Source: an uncultured Veillonella sp.
GTDB lineage: Bacteria > Bacillota > Negativicutes > Veillonellales > Veillonellaceae
Assembly (NCBI GenBank): GCA_915066865.1
Contig: CAJZEE010000041.1
Location: 1 to 17,995, forward strand
Direction of reading: 5' to 3'
DNA: 17,995 bases
In this document: piece by piece, positions 1 through 9,000 of the stretch
How positions within the stretch are numbered: position 1 is the first letter of the stretch
Layout of the letters: the number at the start of each line of letters is the position of its first letter
Notes under the pieces: model-generated
Database searches by the model: none
Told to the model about the DNA's origin: nothing
Seen by the model: only the letters and a program-made list of their open reading frames with translations
Made by a program: the position numbers and the translations under genes

Positions 1-180
1 TTATATATATATTAATAAGTTTAACTTAATGAAAAATATAATAAAAATTCTCAATTAATAGAAAGGAATATAAAATTAAATTTTTTTATGAAAAAAATTA
101 TATCCTATAAAACTAGATAAAATCTAACTTAGCAAGCATTTTAAGTTATAAAAACAAGATAATGAGAACACAATTGAGAA
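1..180. other. AT-rich intergenic stretch, no gene seen
   Basis: This stretch is very rich in A and T, with many stop codons in all frames. I see no plausible reading frame with a ribosome binding site and no GC-rich terminator hairpin. It is probably the spacer between an unseen upstream gene and the porin promoter at 188-216. AT-rich DNA upstream of a strong promoter can act as an UP element, but that is only an inference here. Confidence 0.5.
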
Positions 181-187
181 AAAAGGG

Positions 188-216
188 TTTACACGAAAAA
201 GTGGTTGTGCTAATAT
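188..216 (+). promoter_or_regulatory. Strong sigma-A-type promoter of the porin gene
   Basis: The -35 box TTTACA lies at 188-193. A 17-nt spacer separates it from the -10 box TAATAT at 211-216. A TG dinucleotide at 208-209, one base before the -10 box, makes it an extended -10 promoter as well. Transcription should start near 223, leaving a 5' UTR of about 160 nt before the ATG at 386. The near-consensus layout fits an abundant outer-membrane protein. Confidence 0.75.
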
Positions 217-222
217 CACCGT

Positions 223-385
223 ACGAGAAGTAGCAAACACATGAAACGAAGAACTTCGATGCAGAATGTGGCGAGGAAACGTGGACACTCCCAAAGATTC
301 TTAATCTGAAGAACTGAGTAGAATGTGAATGTTATGACTTGTAACATTTTATTTTCTATTTTTTTCAGAAAGAAGGAATTCAACT
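223..385 (+). promoter_or_regulatory. Long 5' untranslated leader of the porin mRNA
   Basis: About 160 nt lie between the predicted start of transcription and the porin ATG. The leader has a weak inverted repeat, AGATT/AATCT, at 295-307. It also has a perfect 7-bp inverted repeat, AATGTTA/TAACATT, at 328-334 and 342-348 with a 7-nt loop. A U-rich run at about 349-365 follows directly. The stem is AT-only apart from one G-C pair, so as a terminator it would be weak. It could instead stabilise the mRNA or be an sRNA target. The ribosome binding site GAAGGA is at 372-377, 8 nt before the ATG. No known riboswitch was recognised. Confidence 0.4.
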
Positions 386-1669
386 ATGAAAAAACAATTC
401 GCAGCAATCTTTGCAGCAACAGCAGTTTTGGGTGTAACTACTGCATTCGCAGCTAACCCATTCTCCGATGTAACTCCAGATTCTTGGGCATACCAAGCAG
501 TTTCTCAATTGGCTAACGCTGGTGTTATCAATGGTTACCCAGATGGTACTTTCAAAGGCCAAAACAACATCACTCGTTACGAAATGGCTCAAATGGTAGC
601 TAAAGCTATGGCTAACCAAGACCGCGCTAACGCAGAACAACAAGCTATGATCAACCGTTTGGCTGATGAATTCTCTAACGAATTGAACAACTTGGGCGTT
701 CGTGTAGCTCGTTTGGAAGACCGCGTTGGTAATGTAAAAGTTACTGGTGATGCTCGTCTTCGTTATAAAGATGCTGAACATGCTAAATCCAAATTCGACG
801 CTCGTGCACGTGTACAATTCAACGCAAAAGTAAACGATCGCACTGATGCAGTTGTTCGTATGACTTCCGGTAGCTTCGAATTGGGCAACTCTGAAAATGA
901 AGATAAAGCAGATGCTACAATTGATCGCGCTTATGTAAACCATAAATTCGGCGAACATGTATCCGCTAAAGCTGGTCGTTTTAACCAAGTTCTTGGTGGC
1001 GGTTTAGCATTCGATGGTACATTCGATGGTGCACAATTCAACGCTGGTAACGATAAAGTAAACTTACAAGCAGCTTATGGTTACATGGTATCTGGTAATA
1101 TCGGCTTGCTTACTGGTACTCCAAAACTTGATGCTAATGGTAATCCTCAAATTGATCCTAATGGCACTGTTGTTTGGGATAATTCCTTATCTAAAATGAG
1201 TAATGTAACTCATACATATGTAGGCTTGAATGGTAAAGTAGGTAAACACACTATGGTTGGTGGTTTCTACGATCGCGTTAACCAATCCTCTGGTTACAAA
1301 AACATCTACGGCTTCAACGCTGACGCTAACTTCGACAAAGTTTGGGTAGGTGGCGAATGGTTGAAAGCTTCCAACGTTGACGAATCTCAAGCTTGGACTG
1401 CAGGCGTTGGTTTCGGTAACTACGACATCAAAAAACAAGGTACTTGGGGTGTAAAAGGTCAATACTTCGATGCAAAAGTTAATGCTCCAATCGTAGATAC
1501 AACTTACAACCACATCTACACTACAAATGCTAAAGGTTGGATGGCAACTGTTGACTATGCATTGCAAAACAACGTAGGCTTAACAGCTAACTACGGTTTT
1601 GATTGGAAAGATCAAAACGGTAATGATAAAGCTGACTTCTACCGTGCAGACCTTAACTACAAATTCTAA
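386..1669 (+). CDS. ompM: SLH-domain outer-membrane porin, OmpM/Mep45 type
   Basis: This is a 427-residue outer-membrane protein. Residues 1-22 or 23 form a signal peptide (basic start, hydrophobic core, cleavage near AFA-A). Residues 24-77 form one SLH domain, with FSDV, WAY, GYPDGTF and ITRYEMA motifs. In Veillonella and Selenomonas this domain binds polyamine-modified peptidoglycan. Residues 80-115 are a heptad-like coiled coil, probably the trimer stalk in the periplasm. From about 116 on, alternating aromatic and polar strands make a porin-like barrel that ends in Phe, as expected for BAM recognition. The gene uses a narrow codon set (TTC, AAC, GGT, CGT), which suggests high expression. 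It is monocistronic, with its own promoter and terminator. The family assignment is firm. Which paralogue it is (these genomes can carry several ompM copies) cannot be told, so the symbol is a family label. Confidence 0.88.
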   Translation: MKKQFAAIFAATAVLGVTTAFAANPFSDVTPDSWAYQAVSQLANAGVINGYPDGTFKGQNNITRYEMAQMVAKAMANQDRANAEQQAMINRLADEFSNELNNLGVRVARLEDRVGNVKVTGDARLRYKDAEHAKSKFDARARVQFNAKVNDRTDAVVRMTSGSFELGNSENEDKADATIDRAYVNHKFGEHVSAKAGRFNQVLGGGLAFDGTFDGAQFNAGNDKVNLQAAYGYMVSGNIGLLTGTPKLDANGNPQIDPNGTVVWDNSLSKMSNVTHTYVGLNGKVGKHTMVGGFYDRVNQSSGYKNIYGFNADANFDKVWVGGEWLKASNVDESQAWTAGVGFGNYDIKKQGTWGVKGQYFDAKVNAPIVDTTYNHIYTTNAKGWMATVDYALQNNVGLTANYGFDWKDQNGNDKADFYRADLNYKF

Positions 1670-1688
1670 TTTGATAGTTACTCATACG

Positions 1689-1716
1689 AAAGAGACTCCT
1701 TCGGGAGTCTCTTTTT
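1689..1716 (+). terminator. Intrinsic terminator after the porin gene
   Basis: A 9-bp perfect stem, AGAGACTCC/GGAGTCTCT (1691-1699 with 1704-1712), closes a UUCG tetraloop at 1700-1703. Two flanking A-T pairs lengthen it to 11 bp, and the T run at 1712-1716 follows at once. This is a textbook rho-independent terminator starting 19 nt after the porin stop codon. Confidence 0.95.
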
Positions 1717-1899
1717 GTGTTTAATATAAAATAATATGAGGCTTTTTATATAGTGTTTCATTAATGCCGTCTATTTAATTAATATAGAATGATTTATCGA
1801 AAATAGATGATTTTTCATTTAATGGAAATTTCATGAGTAAACTTTCTTGTCATTATTAGGGTTATTACCGCTAATTTCTATCTATATAGCCACTATTAA

Positions 1900-1908
1900 T
1901 GGTATAAT
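1900..1908 (+). promoter_or_regulatory. Probable extended -10 promoter of the HAD-rapZ-yvcK-whiA unit
   Basis: A perfect TATAAT lies at 1903-1908, preceded by TG at 1900-1901 with one base between, which is an extended -10 element. No good -35 box sits 16-18 nt upstream. The nearest good one, TTGTCA at 1847-1852, is too far away for this -10 box. Transcription would start near 1915, giving a leader of about 30 nt. The rest of 1717-1943 is AT-rich and shows no gene. Confidence 0.55.
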
Positions 1909-1943
1909 AAAGAGTATTTAAAATTTCTATAAAGGAGGCAAAC

Positions 1944-2756
1944 ATGAATCCTTCTTTTTCTCATATTAAAATGGTTGCCATCGATTGTGATGAAACCTTG
2001 GTACGCAGTGATAATACTGTATCTGACTATACAGTAGATGTGTTACATCGTTTACAGCAAAGGGGCATCGTTGTTACCATTGCTACGGGACGGATGTATC
2101 AAACGGCTAAGCCCATTGGGCAGGCATTAAAGCTTGGTAATGTACCGATGATTTTGTTCTCTGGAGGACTCACTCAAGAATTGGAAACAGGGTGTAAACT
2201 ATTTGAGCAGACCGTTTCTGTTGAGGCTGTACAGCGTATTTATGAATTAGCAAAACAATATGATTGGCATATACAATCTTATATAGATGATCATTTGCTA
2301 TGTCATCATAAAACGTGGCAGTCCGATCTCTATGAAGTTCAAACGGGAGCGAAAGCAGAGTTTTTAGGTGATGGGTTATATACTTTAGAGTCTGAACCAA
2401 ATAAGCTAATCGCTATTGATACAGTAGAGGGGATTGATCAAATTATTGATACTTTGACTCCTGAAGTGGGCGATTTGGTTAATCTAGTTCGTAGCCAAAA
2501 AGACTTTTTAGAAATCGTTGCCCTTAATGTGTCAAAGGGGCGTGCTTTGACACAACTAGCTTTAGATAATCATATTAGTTTAGAACATATCGTTTCTTTT
2601 GGTAATGCAGAAAATGATATTTCTATGCTACGTAAAACAGGTTACTCTGTAGCTGTTGAAAACGCTACAGATCATGTAAAATCTGTGGCTCATACAATTT
2701 GTGGCCATCATAATGACGATGGAGTAGCCCATTGGATTGAAGATAATCTTTTATAA
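1944..2756 (+). CDS. Cof-type HAD-IIB family sugar-phosphate phosphatase
   Basis: This 270-residue protein is a cytoplasmic HAD hydrolase of the Cof/YbiV group. These enzymes remove phosphate from sugar phosphates, nucleotides or flavin mononucleotide. Motif I is DCDET at 14-18, with D14 the nucleophile and D16 the acid/base. Motif II is the ATGR turn at 47-50. A cap domain occupies about 85-190. The lysine of motif III is in the VSKG segment just before 205. Motif IV reads GNAEND at 220-225, where the family normally has GDxxND, so the first Mg-binding Asp is Asn. Length is normal for the family. The ribosome binding site AGGAGG at 1933-1938 supports the start. The gene leads the operon, 12 nt before rapZ. 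The substrate cannot be read from the sequence. Confidence 0.85.
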   Translation: MNPSFSHIKMVAIDCDETLVRSDNTVSDYTVDVLHRLQQRGIVVTIATGRMYQTAKPIGQALKLGNVPMILFSGGLTQELETGCKLFEQTVSVEAVQRIYELAKQYDWHIQSYIDDHLLCHHKTWQSDLYEVQTGAKAEFLGDGLYTLESEPNKLIAIDTVEGIDQIIDTLTPEVGDLVNLVRSQKDFLEIVALNVSKGRALTQLALDNHISLEHIVSFGNAENDISMLRKTGYSVAVENATDHVKSVAHTICGHHNDDGVAHWIEDNLL

Positions 2757-2768
2757 TGGAGTAAAACT

Positions 2769-3683
2769 ATGGAAGCATTTCGTTTGTTAATAGTTACAGG
2801 TATGTCAGGTGCCGGCAAAACTCAAGTATTGCAAGCTTTAGAAGATATGGGGTATTTATGTATTGATAATATTCCCCCTGTGCTGATTCCTAAATTAAGT
2901 GAAATTTGCCGACAAGGTGGAGAACGGACTAATCGCGTTGCTCTTGTTGTAGATATTCGGGGGGGCGAATTTTTTGAAGCTCTTTCTTCATCTTTAGATA
3001 CATTAAAAGATATGAAGGTAGATTTTGAAATTGTATTTATGGATGCTACAGATGAGACTTTGATTCGTCGATATAAGGAAAGTCGACGGAGTCATCCATT
3101 GGCTCCTAATGGGCTAATTACAACAGGGCTAAAAAAAGAACGCCAAATTCTTAACTCTGTGCGCCATAAAGCAGATTTTATTATTGATACCACTAATATG
3201 AAGACGGCTAGCTTGAAAGAGTATTTAAAAACGCGCTTTGCTCAAGTTGATGAAGCTCATGGTATGGCGATTACTGTAGTGAGCTTTGGTTTTAAGTATG
3301 GTATTCCTCTCGATGCAGATATGGTATGGGATGTTCGTTTTCTACCTAATCCATTTTATATTCCTGAGTTTCGTCATAAAACAGGTCGTGTGAAAGCAGT
3401 GAATGAATATATCCATTCCTTTGAAGTAACCGAGGAATTTAAAAAACGTTACTTTGATACCATGGACTTCCTTGTGCCAAATTATGAACAAGAAGGGAAA
3501 TCTCAGTTTATTGTGGCAGTAGGTTGCACAGGTGGTATGCATAGATCTGTAGCTATGGCAGAGGCTCTATACTCCCACTTGTTAGAAAAAGGATATCGTG
3601 TAACTGTTGAACATAGAGATATGATGAAAAATAATGTAGAAGAAGATTATAATCCTCATGAAATTATAACACTTGATAACTAG
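2769..3683 (+). CDS. rapZ: RNase adapter / nucleotide-binding protein RapZ (YvcJ)
   Basis: This 304-residue cytoplasmic P-loop protein has family-normal length. The Walker A motif is GMSGAGKT at 11-18, followed by the family signature CIDNIPP at about 31-37 and a VVDIRGG Walker-B-like segment near 61. The C-terminal RapZ signature GCTGGMHRS covers 252-260. In Escherichia coli, RapZ senses glucosamine-6-phosphate and steers RNase E to the GlmZ sRNA. In Bacillus subtilis the homologue YvcJ hydrolyses GTP and affects competence. Which role holds in this organism is unknown. The gene is 12 nt after the HAD gene with GGAG at 2758-2761, and 12 nt before yvcK, the usual yvcJ-yvcK-whiA order. Identification is secure. 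Confidence 0.95.
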   Translation: MEAFRLLIVTGMSGAGKTQVLQALEDMGYLCIDNIPPVLIPKLSEICRQGGERTNRVALVVDIRGGEFFEALSSSLDTLKDMKVDFEIVFMDATDETLIRRYKESRRSHPLAPNGLITTGLKKERQILNSVRHKADFIIDTTNMKTASLKEYLKTRFAQVDEAHGMAITVVSFGFKYGIPLDADMVWDVRFLPNPFYIPEFRHKTGRVKAVNEYIHSFEVTEEFKKRYFDTMDFLVPNYEQEGKSQFIVAVGCTGGMHRSVAMAEALYSHLLEKGYRVTVEHRDMMKNNVEEDYNPHEIITLDN

Positions 3684-3695
3684 ATAGGGGGGATT

Positions 3696-5045
3696 ATGTT
3701 GCGAAAAGGATGGTTCCGGTGGCTAATTCCGGGTCTAAATATAAAACGTTGGCTTGCCTTATTTAGTTGTGGTGTAGGTCTTTTAATTATTGGCATTTCC
3801 TTGATGTTTAATTATCAATGGCTTGCGGTTCTTGAAGATATTGTACTTGCCTTTTCTTATAATGTGACGGGCTTTTACAATTATAATGTACTCATTGCTG
3901 TAGGGGCTGTAGTATTATCGATTGGCGCTGTATTAATGCTCATCGGTACAAGTAAAGTTATAAAAACGATTATTCGTGCGGTACTACCTAATCCTGACAG
4001 CAAGGTATCAGATATTATCTTTCAAAATATCCGACTCGATAAGGGCCCTAAAATTGTAGTAATCGGTGGGGGTACGGGCTTATCAAATTTATTGCGTGGT
4101 TTGAAATCACATACATCAAACCTATCTGCGATTGTAACAGTTGCTGATGATGGAGGTTCTTCTGGCCGCTTGCGAGAAGACTTTCAAATGATAGCACCTG
4201 GTGATTTGAGAAACTGTTTAGTATCACTAGCTGAACAAGAAGGGGTAATGGAGAACTTATTCCGTTACCGCTTCGAAGGGGAAAATGAGCTTTCTGGACA
4301 CAGCTTTGGTAATCTCTTTATCACTGCGCTTGCTCAAGTTTACGATGGAGATATTGAAGAAGCTCTTGAAGCGGCTAGTAAATTGTTGCGTGTCCGTGGT
4401 CGTGTAATTCCTTCCTCTACAGAGTTCATTAAATTGCGTGCAGAGATGACAGATGGCACTATTGTAGAAGGTGAAAGTAATATACCACACTCGGGTAAAC
4501 GAATTCGTCATATCTATAGTGATCCAGCATTACCTAAGCCAGAGGGGGCTGCATTACGTGCCATTGATGAAGCCGATGTGATTATTTTAGGTCCTGGTAG
4601 TTTATATACAAGCATTATCCCAAATTTACTAACTGATAAGTTGGCCTCTCATGTACGTGCTAGTAAGGCTAATAAAATCTATATTGCTAATGTTATGACC
4701 CAACCAGGTGAAACCACAGGCTACACATTAAATGACCATGTAGAGGCTTTGATTGCTCATGGCGGAGAAGGAATTATAGATACTGTTCTTGCCAATGATG
4801 GACCGTTGCCAATTCAAATGGTTGAACAATATAGTGCTGTAGGATCTGAACCATTAGTATTAGATACTAAAAAGTTACAAGCCAAAGGAATCCGCACTAT
4901 ACGAGCTACCTTAATTAACCCTCAAAAACCAGCTGTTCACGATCCTGAACGGCTAGGTAAAGTTATTATGGATATTATTCATGCTATGCAATCTAACACT
5001 GAACCGCATATCTTAGAGTATTATCTTCAACGAGATGATCATTAA
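3696..5045 (+). CDS. yvcK: YvcK/GlmR-family protein with N-terminal membrane anchor
   Basis: This 449-residue protein is about 120-130 residues longer than the cytosolic Bacillus YvcK (GlmR). The additional N-terminal part holds two predicted membrane helices, at about 19-40 and 63-84, with a short outside loop. The conserved CofD-like Rossmann domain starts near 118. It has GGGTGLS at 124-130, DDGGSSGRLR at 151-160 and a GDLRN motif at 169-173. In B. subtilis the family binds UDP-GlcNAc and adjusts carbon flow into cell-wall precursors, and it is needed on gluconeogenic carbon sources. The start is ATG 3696 with a G-rich ribosome binding site at 3686-3692, only 3-4 nt away. A TTG one codon downstream is an alternative with better spacing. 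The gene lies 12 nt after rapZ and 15 nt before the preferred whiA start. Confidence 0.92.
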   Translation: MLRKGWFRWLIPGLNIKRWLALFSCGVGLLIIGISLMFNYQWLAVLEDIVLAFSYNVTGFYNYNVLIAVGAVVLSIGAVLMLIGTSKVIKTIIRAVLPNPDSKVSDIIFQNIRLDKGPKIVVIGGGTGLSNLLRGLKSHTSNLSAIVTVADDGGSSGRLREDFQMIAPGDLRNCLVSLAEQEGVMENLFRYRFEGENELSGHSFGNLFITALAQVYDGDIEEALEAASKLLRVRGRVIPSSTEFIKLRAEMTDGTIVEGESNIPHSGKRIRHIYSDPALPKPEGAALRAIDEADVIILGPGSLYTSIIPNLLTDKLASHVRASKANKIYIANVMTQPGETTGYTLNDHVEALIAHGGEGIIDTVLANDGPLPIQMVEQYSAVGSEPLVLDTKKLQAKGIRTIRATLINPQKPAVHDPERLGKVIMDIIHAMQSNTEPHILEYYLQRDDH

Positions 5046-5060
5046 TGAGAAGGGATGCCC

Positions 5061-6008
5061 ATGTCATTTGCAGAAGATGTAAAAAATGAATTATGCCAAT
5101 ATGAAGCCTCTAGTGATGCGGATGTGGCCATGAAAATTGAAGCGTCTTGCTTATTGCGTATGGGCGGATCTATCATTTTGGGGATGAAAGGTGCCGTCGG
5201 CATTCGTTTAGCTACGGCTAATAATGCAGTAGCTCGTCGTTTGCTTGGTATTTTGAAAAAGCAATACGAATTACCTACAAATGTTTTAGTACGACAAGGT
5301 TTAAACTTGCGTAAAAAAAATATGTATACGCTATCTGTAGAACCCTCTCTAGAGGGTAGACAGGCTCTAGAGGATCTTGCTTTATGGCCTGTGAGTGAAC
5401 AAATCCCTCGTAGTTGGCTCAAATCAATGGAAGCGCGACGCGCCTTTTTAAGGGGAGCTTTTTTAGGGGGAGGCTCTGTCAATAAACCACAAAGTGATTA
5501 TCATCTTGAGTTTATGACGGGAAACGAGACCTTTGCGAGGGAAATTATCCATGTATTACGGCTCTTTCACATTCATGCGGGCTTAACGGAGCGGAAGGAA
5601 GAGTATGTAGTATATCTTAAAGAAGGGGACGCAGTAACAAACTGTTTGCAAATCATGGGAGCTCAATCGGCTCTTATGGAATTTGAAAACGTGCGGATTA
5701 TGAAAACCGTACGAAATCAAATTAATCGACAAGTCAACTGTGAGACTGCAAATTTACAGAAGGTTGTGGATGCAGCAGTTCGTCAGGTAAAAGCAATCCG
5801 GATTATTGATAGAGAAATCGGCATTGAAGAATTACCAGAAAAGTTGCGCGTCGTTGCAAGACTTCGGTGGGAGAATCCTGAAGCGAGTTTAAAAGAACTT
5901 GAAGAGTTGATGGAGGGGAAACTATCTAAATCTGGAATTGGCCATCGACTAAAGAAGATTGAAGCATTAGCACTTACGTATGACCCGTTGGGGCTCGAAG
6001 AAGTATAG
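5061..6008 (+). CDS. whiA: WhiA (YvcL) DNA-binding protein
   Basis: This protein is 315 residues from ATG 5061. An ATG at 5055 is in frame, but it directly abuts the ribosome binding site AGAAGGG (5048-5054). The 5061 start has a proper 6-nt spacing and gives the family-typical beginning MSFAEDVKNEL. The N-terminal half has the degenerate LAGLIDADG homing-endonuclease fold, with FLRGAFLGGGSV at about 129-140. The C-terminal part, about 273-303, is the WhiA helix-turn-helix (LEELMEGKLSKSGIGHRLK). WhiA controls sporulation septation in Streptomyces and, as YvcL, cell division and chromosome segregation in B. subtilis. It is the third member of the conserved rapZ-yvcK-whiA block and very likely co-transcribed with it. 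Confidence 0.94.
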   Translation: MSFAEDVKNELCQYEASSDADVAMKIEASCLLRMGGSIILGMKGAVGIRLATANNAVARRLLGILKKQYELPTNVLVRQGLNLRKKNMYTLSVEPSLEGRQALEDLALWPVSEQIPRSWLKSMEARRAFLRGAFLGGGSVNKPQSDYHLEFMTGNETFAREIIHVLRLFHIHAGLTERKEEYVVYLKEGDAVTNCLQIMGAQSALMEFENVRIMKTVRNQINRQVNCETANLQKVVDAAVRQVKAIRIIDREIGIEELPEKLRVVARLRWENPEASLKELEELMEGKLSKSGIGHRLKKIEALALTYDPLGLEEV

Positions 6009-6020
6009 AGGTAATAATAT

Positions 6021-9000
6021 ATGTTTTCCTATAAATCAAGATATTGTGTAGCTGCGGCTATGGCCGCCATGGCTGCCCTTACAGGCCATGTAGAAGCTCG
6101 TGATATAGATTTACAATCAATTGGATATTTTCAGTTTTCTCCGTTGCCACCATCGTTGGTGTCTCAAACGGATACATTGCTCCTATCGGATAGTCCTGAA
6201 TATGTAGGACCTGTAGGAGGTACGTTAAGTGCAGGTACAATTAATGGCAATGGTCGTATCTATTTCTATCATGTAAATGAAATGGATTTACCTCACAAGA
6301 TTGCTATCGTCTTAGAAAACCAAACGGCTTATCCAACTTCAGTACATGTCATGAGACAATTAAAATCTGTAGCTACACCTGACTATTTTGCAGCAGGTCG
6401 TGATTTGTCGCGAAAGGATTTGGAGCAACCTCTTAATGAAAGCCCAGATGCAAGACCGTTATACTCTCTTAGCATCCCACCACAAGGGCGTCAATTAATC
6501 TTTAGTGACTTAGAAAATACACCGGTAAATCGAGATGCATTATTTACGGGTATTGTAGATATTAAAACAGAAGGGCCTATATTTGCGCGTGTCATGATGT
6601 TGCCTATGGGTATGGACCCTGTTGATGCGTCACATTGGGTGAAAAATCTTCCTATTGATGAAATACAATTACGCGGTACTTATACTGGTGCTAAACGTAA
6701 TATGGAGGTTACTACACCATTCGACACCGCTTTAGGCGGTGCCTTTGTAGAAATTGGTAATGACCGAGAGGATACGTTTATCAATGGTGTAGACGAAATG
6801 CAAAATAAAGCATTTGTTCGTGACCGTGGTAACTATGGCGTATCGTATACGTTAAAAATTCCTACAAAGGGGAATGAACCGTTTAGACTGTATTTTAACC
6901 CTCTTGGGGGACCTTATTCTGGTTCCTTTATGGTAAAAGCATTGCATCAACAAGGTGCTAGACGGGGACAGACCGATACACGAACTTATCACATTGGTGG
7001 TGAAGATGGTATTTCCGCATTAGGGGAAGGTACTATATTAGATAGTCGTCTATTAGGGAATTATAATGCGGGCGATTTATTAACATTAAACTTTATGCCA
7101 GCCGGTGCATCGAATTTGCCAATTCGTTTCTTGTTAATTCCTGAATCTCTTGCAAATCCACAAAAACATCAAACTATTGCTGTTAATGTGCCGAAAGATG
7201 TTAAAGACATTTTAGGGCATCCAACTCAAGGAGGCACACAAATACCTGTAGGCCCTGTAGGTGGTAAAGATGGAGATAAAGGAGCAGTAGATACTAAAAA
7301 ATCTACTATTGAAAGTCCAGCTAAGCGGGCAGAAACAATTGCTCATGAAGAAACTAAAAAGTTGAGCGATAAAGCTGTAGCAGATGTAAAAAAAGAAGCA
7401 CAACTTAAAAAGGCAAAAGATGAGAAAGAAGCATTAGCTCGTAAAAAAGCTGAAGAGGCTCGACTAGCTGCAGAAAAAGCCGAAATGTTGCGAAAGGCTG
7501 CAGAGGCCAAGCATGCTGAAATTGAGCGTAAGATGGCTGAAAAAGCCGAAGCAGAGCGTAAAGCAGAGGAAGCTCGCAAGGCGGAAGCGGCTCGTAAAGC
7601 TGAAATGGCACGTATCGAGGCAGCGAGAAAAGCGGAAGCAGATCGGCTAGAGGCGGCTCGTAAAGCAGAAGAAGCTCGACTAGCAGCGGAAGCAAAACGT
7701 CTTGAAGAAGAAAGTAGAATTGAAGCTGCTCGTATTGAGGCTGCACGCAAAGCGGAGGAAGAAAGAAAAGCGGCCGAAGCTAAGGCACGCTTTGAAGCGC
7801 AAAGAGCAGCAGAAAAAGCTGCTTTAGAGGCCAAAAAGGCCGAAGAGGAACGCTTGGCTGCTGAGGCTAGAGCTCGTTTAGAAGCACAACGTAAAGCTGA
7901 GCAGGAAGCATTGGAAGCAAGACGTGCCGAAGAAGCTCGTAAAGCAGCAGAAGCGAAAGCTGCTTTAGAAGCACAACGTGCTGCTGAGCAAGCCGCTCTT
8001 GAAGCGAAGCGTCAAGAAGATGCTCGTAGAGCGGCAGAGGCTAAGGCTGCTTTGGAAGCACAACAAATGGAAGCAGCAAGAAAAGCAGAAGAGGCTCGTC
8101 GTGCGGAGGAAGCGCGTAGAGCAGAAGAAGCTCGAATTGAAGCGGAACGTAAAGCTGAGGCCGCTCGTGTAGCAGCAGAAGGAAAACGAGCAGAGGAAGC
8201 ACGCAAAGCTGAAGCTGCGAGAATTGAAGCGGCGCGTAAAGCTGAACAAGCTCGTTTAGAAGCAGAAGCACGTAGAGCAGAAGAAGCTCGTAAAGCAGAA
8301 GCAGCTAGACTTGAGGCACAACGTAGAGCTGAACAGGAACGACTCGAAGCAGCGCGCCGTGCTGAAGAAGCTCGTATTGCTGCAGAGGCTAAACGTGCCG
8401 AAGAAGTGCGTAGAGCCGAAGAAGCTCGTCGCATAGAAGAAGCAAGACGTGCCGAAGAGGCTCGTAAAGCAGAGGCGGCTCGCATAGCGGCGGAAGCTCG
8501 TAAGGCAGAGCAAGAGCGACTTGCTGCAGAACGAGTTGAAGCAGAACGTCAAGCAGCCGAGGCACGACGCCTTGCTGAGGAACGATATAAAGCGCAACTA
8601 GAGGCCGAACGTAAAGCTGAAGCTGCTCGTCAACAAGCGTTGGCTCAAGCTGAAATAGAGCGTAAAGCAAAAGAGCGTGCTGAAGCGATTCAACGTGTTC
8701 GAGATCAACAAGAAAGCGCTCGTCGTCGTGCAGAACTTGCCCGTCAACAACTTGAAGCCGAACGTAAGGCTGCTCAAGCATCTAAGAGGACTCCTTCCTT
8801 CAGTGAACTTGATGATATTCATGGGGATACATCAAATGTAACTATTCCAAATGCTGTATCCATTGATGAGTTAACAAAACCTAGACCGACGGCATCCCAA
8901 AATACACGTCGTCGTGAGCAACGTCAGCCTCAATTGTTGCCAAATCAGCAAAATGTGCAGATAAATCCTGTAGCGAATGAGTCGCAACAAGATCAAATGC

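Noticed and set aside
380..988. A 202-codon minus-strand frame opposite the porin gene
   Set aside because: It lies wholly within a clear, highly biased coding gene. It has Cys/Ser-rich shadow composition and lacks its own translation signal.
1717..1943. Possible small gene or RNA between the porin and HAD genes
   Set aside because: The only ATG frames are a few codons long, such as ATG 1832 which stops within 9 codons. No GC-rich structure is present beyond the promoter.
5055..5060. Upstream ATG as the whiA start
   Set aside because: It abuts the ribosome binding site with no spacing. ATG 5061 has 6-nt spacing and gives the family-typical N-terminus.
7978..8172. Small plus-strand frame inside the helical gene
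   Set aside because: It is an alternative frame of the repetitive Ala/Glu/Arg codons, with no start signal.
7400..8780. Possible CRISPR or DNA-level satellite, because of the many recurring short strings
   Set aside because: The repeats are in frame, degenerate at the DNA level and have no unique spacers. They reflect the coding of a repetitive helix.
7343..8781. Several long open frames on the minus strand opposite the helical gene (for example 8012-8485 and 7343-7834)
   Set aside because: They are made almost only of Ala/Ser/Arg or Leu/Pro runs. That is the mirror image of GCN, GAR and CGN codons on the plus strand. They have no ribosome binding sites and no independent codon pattern.
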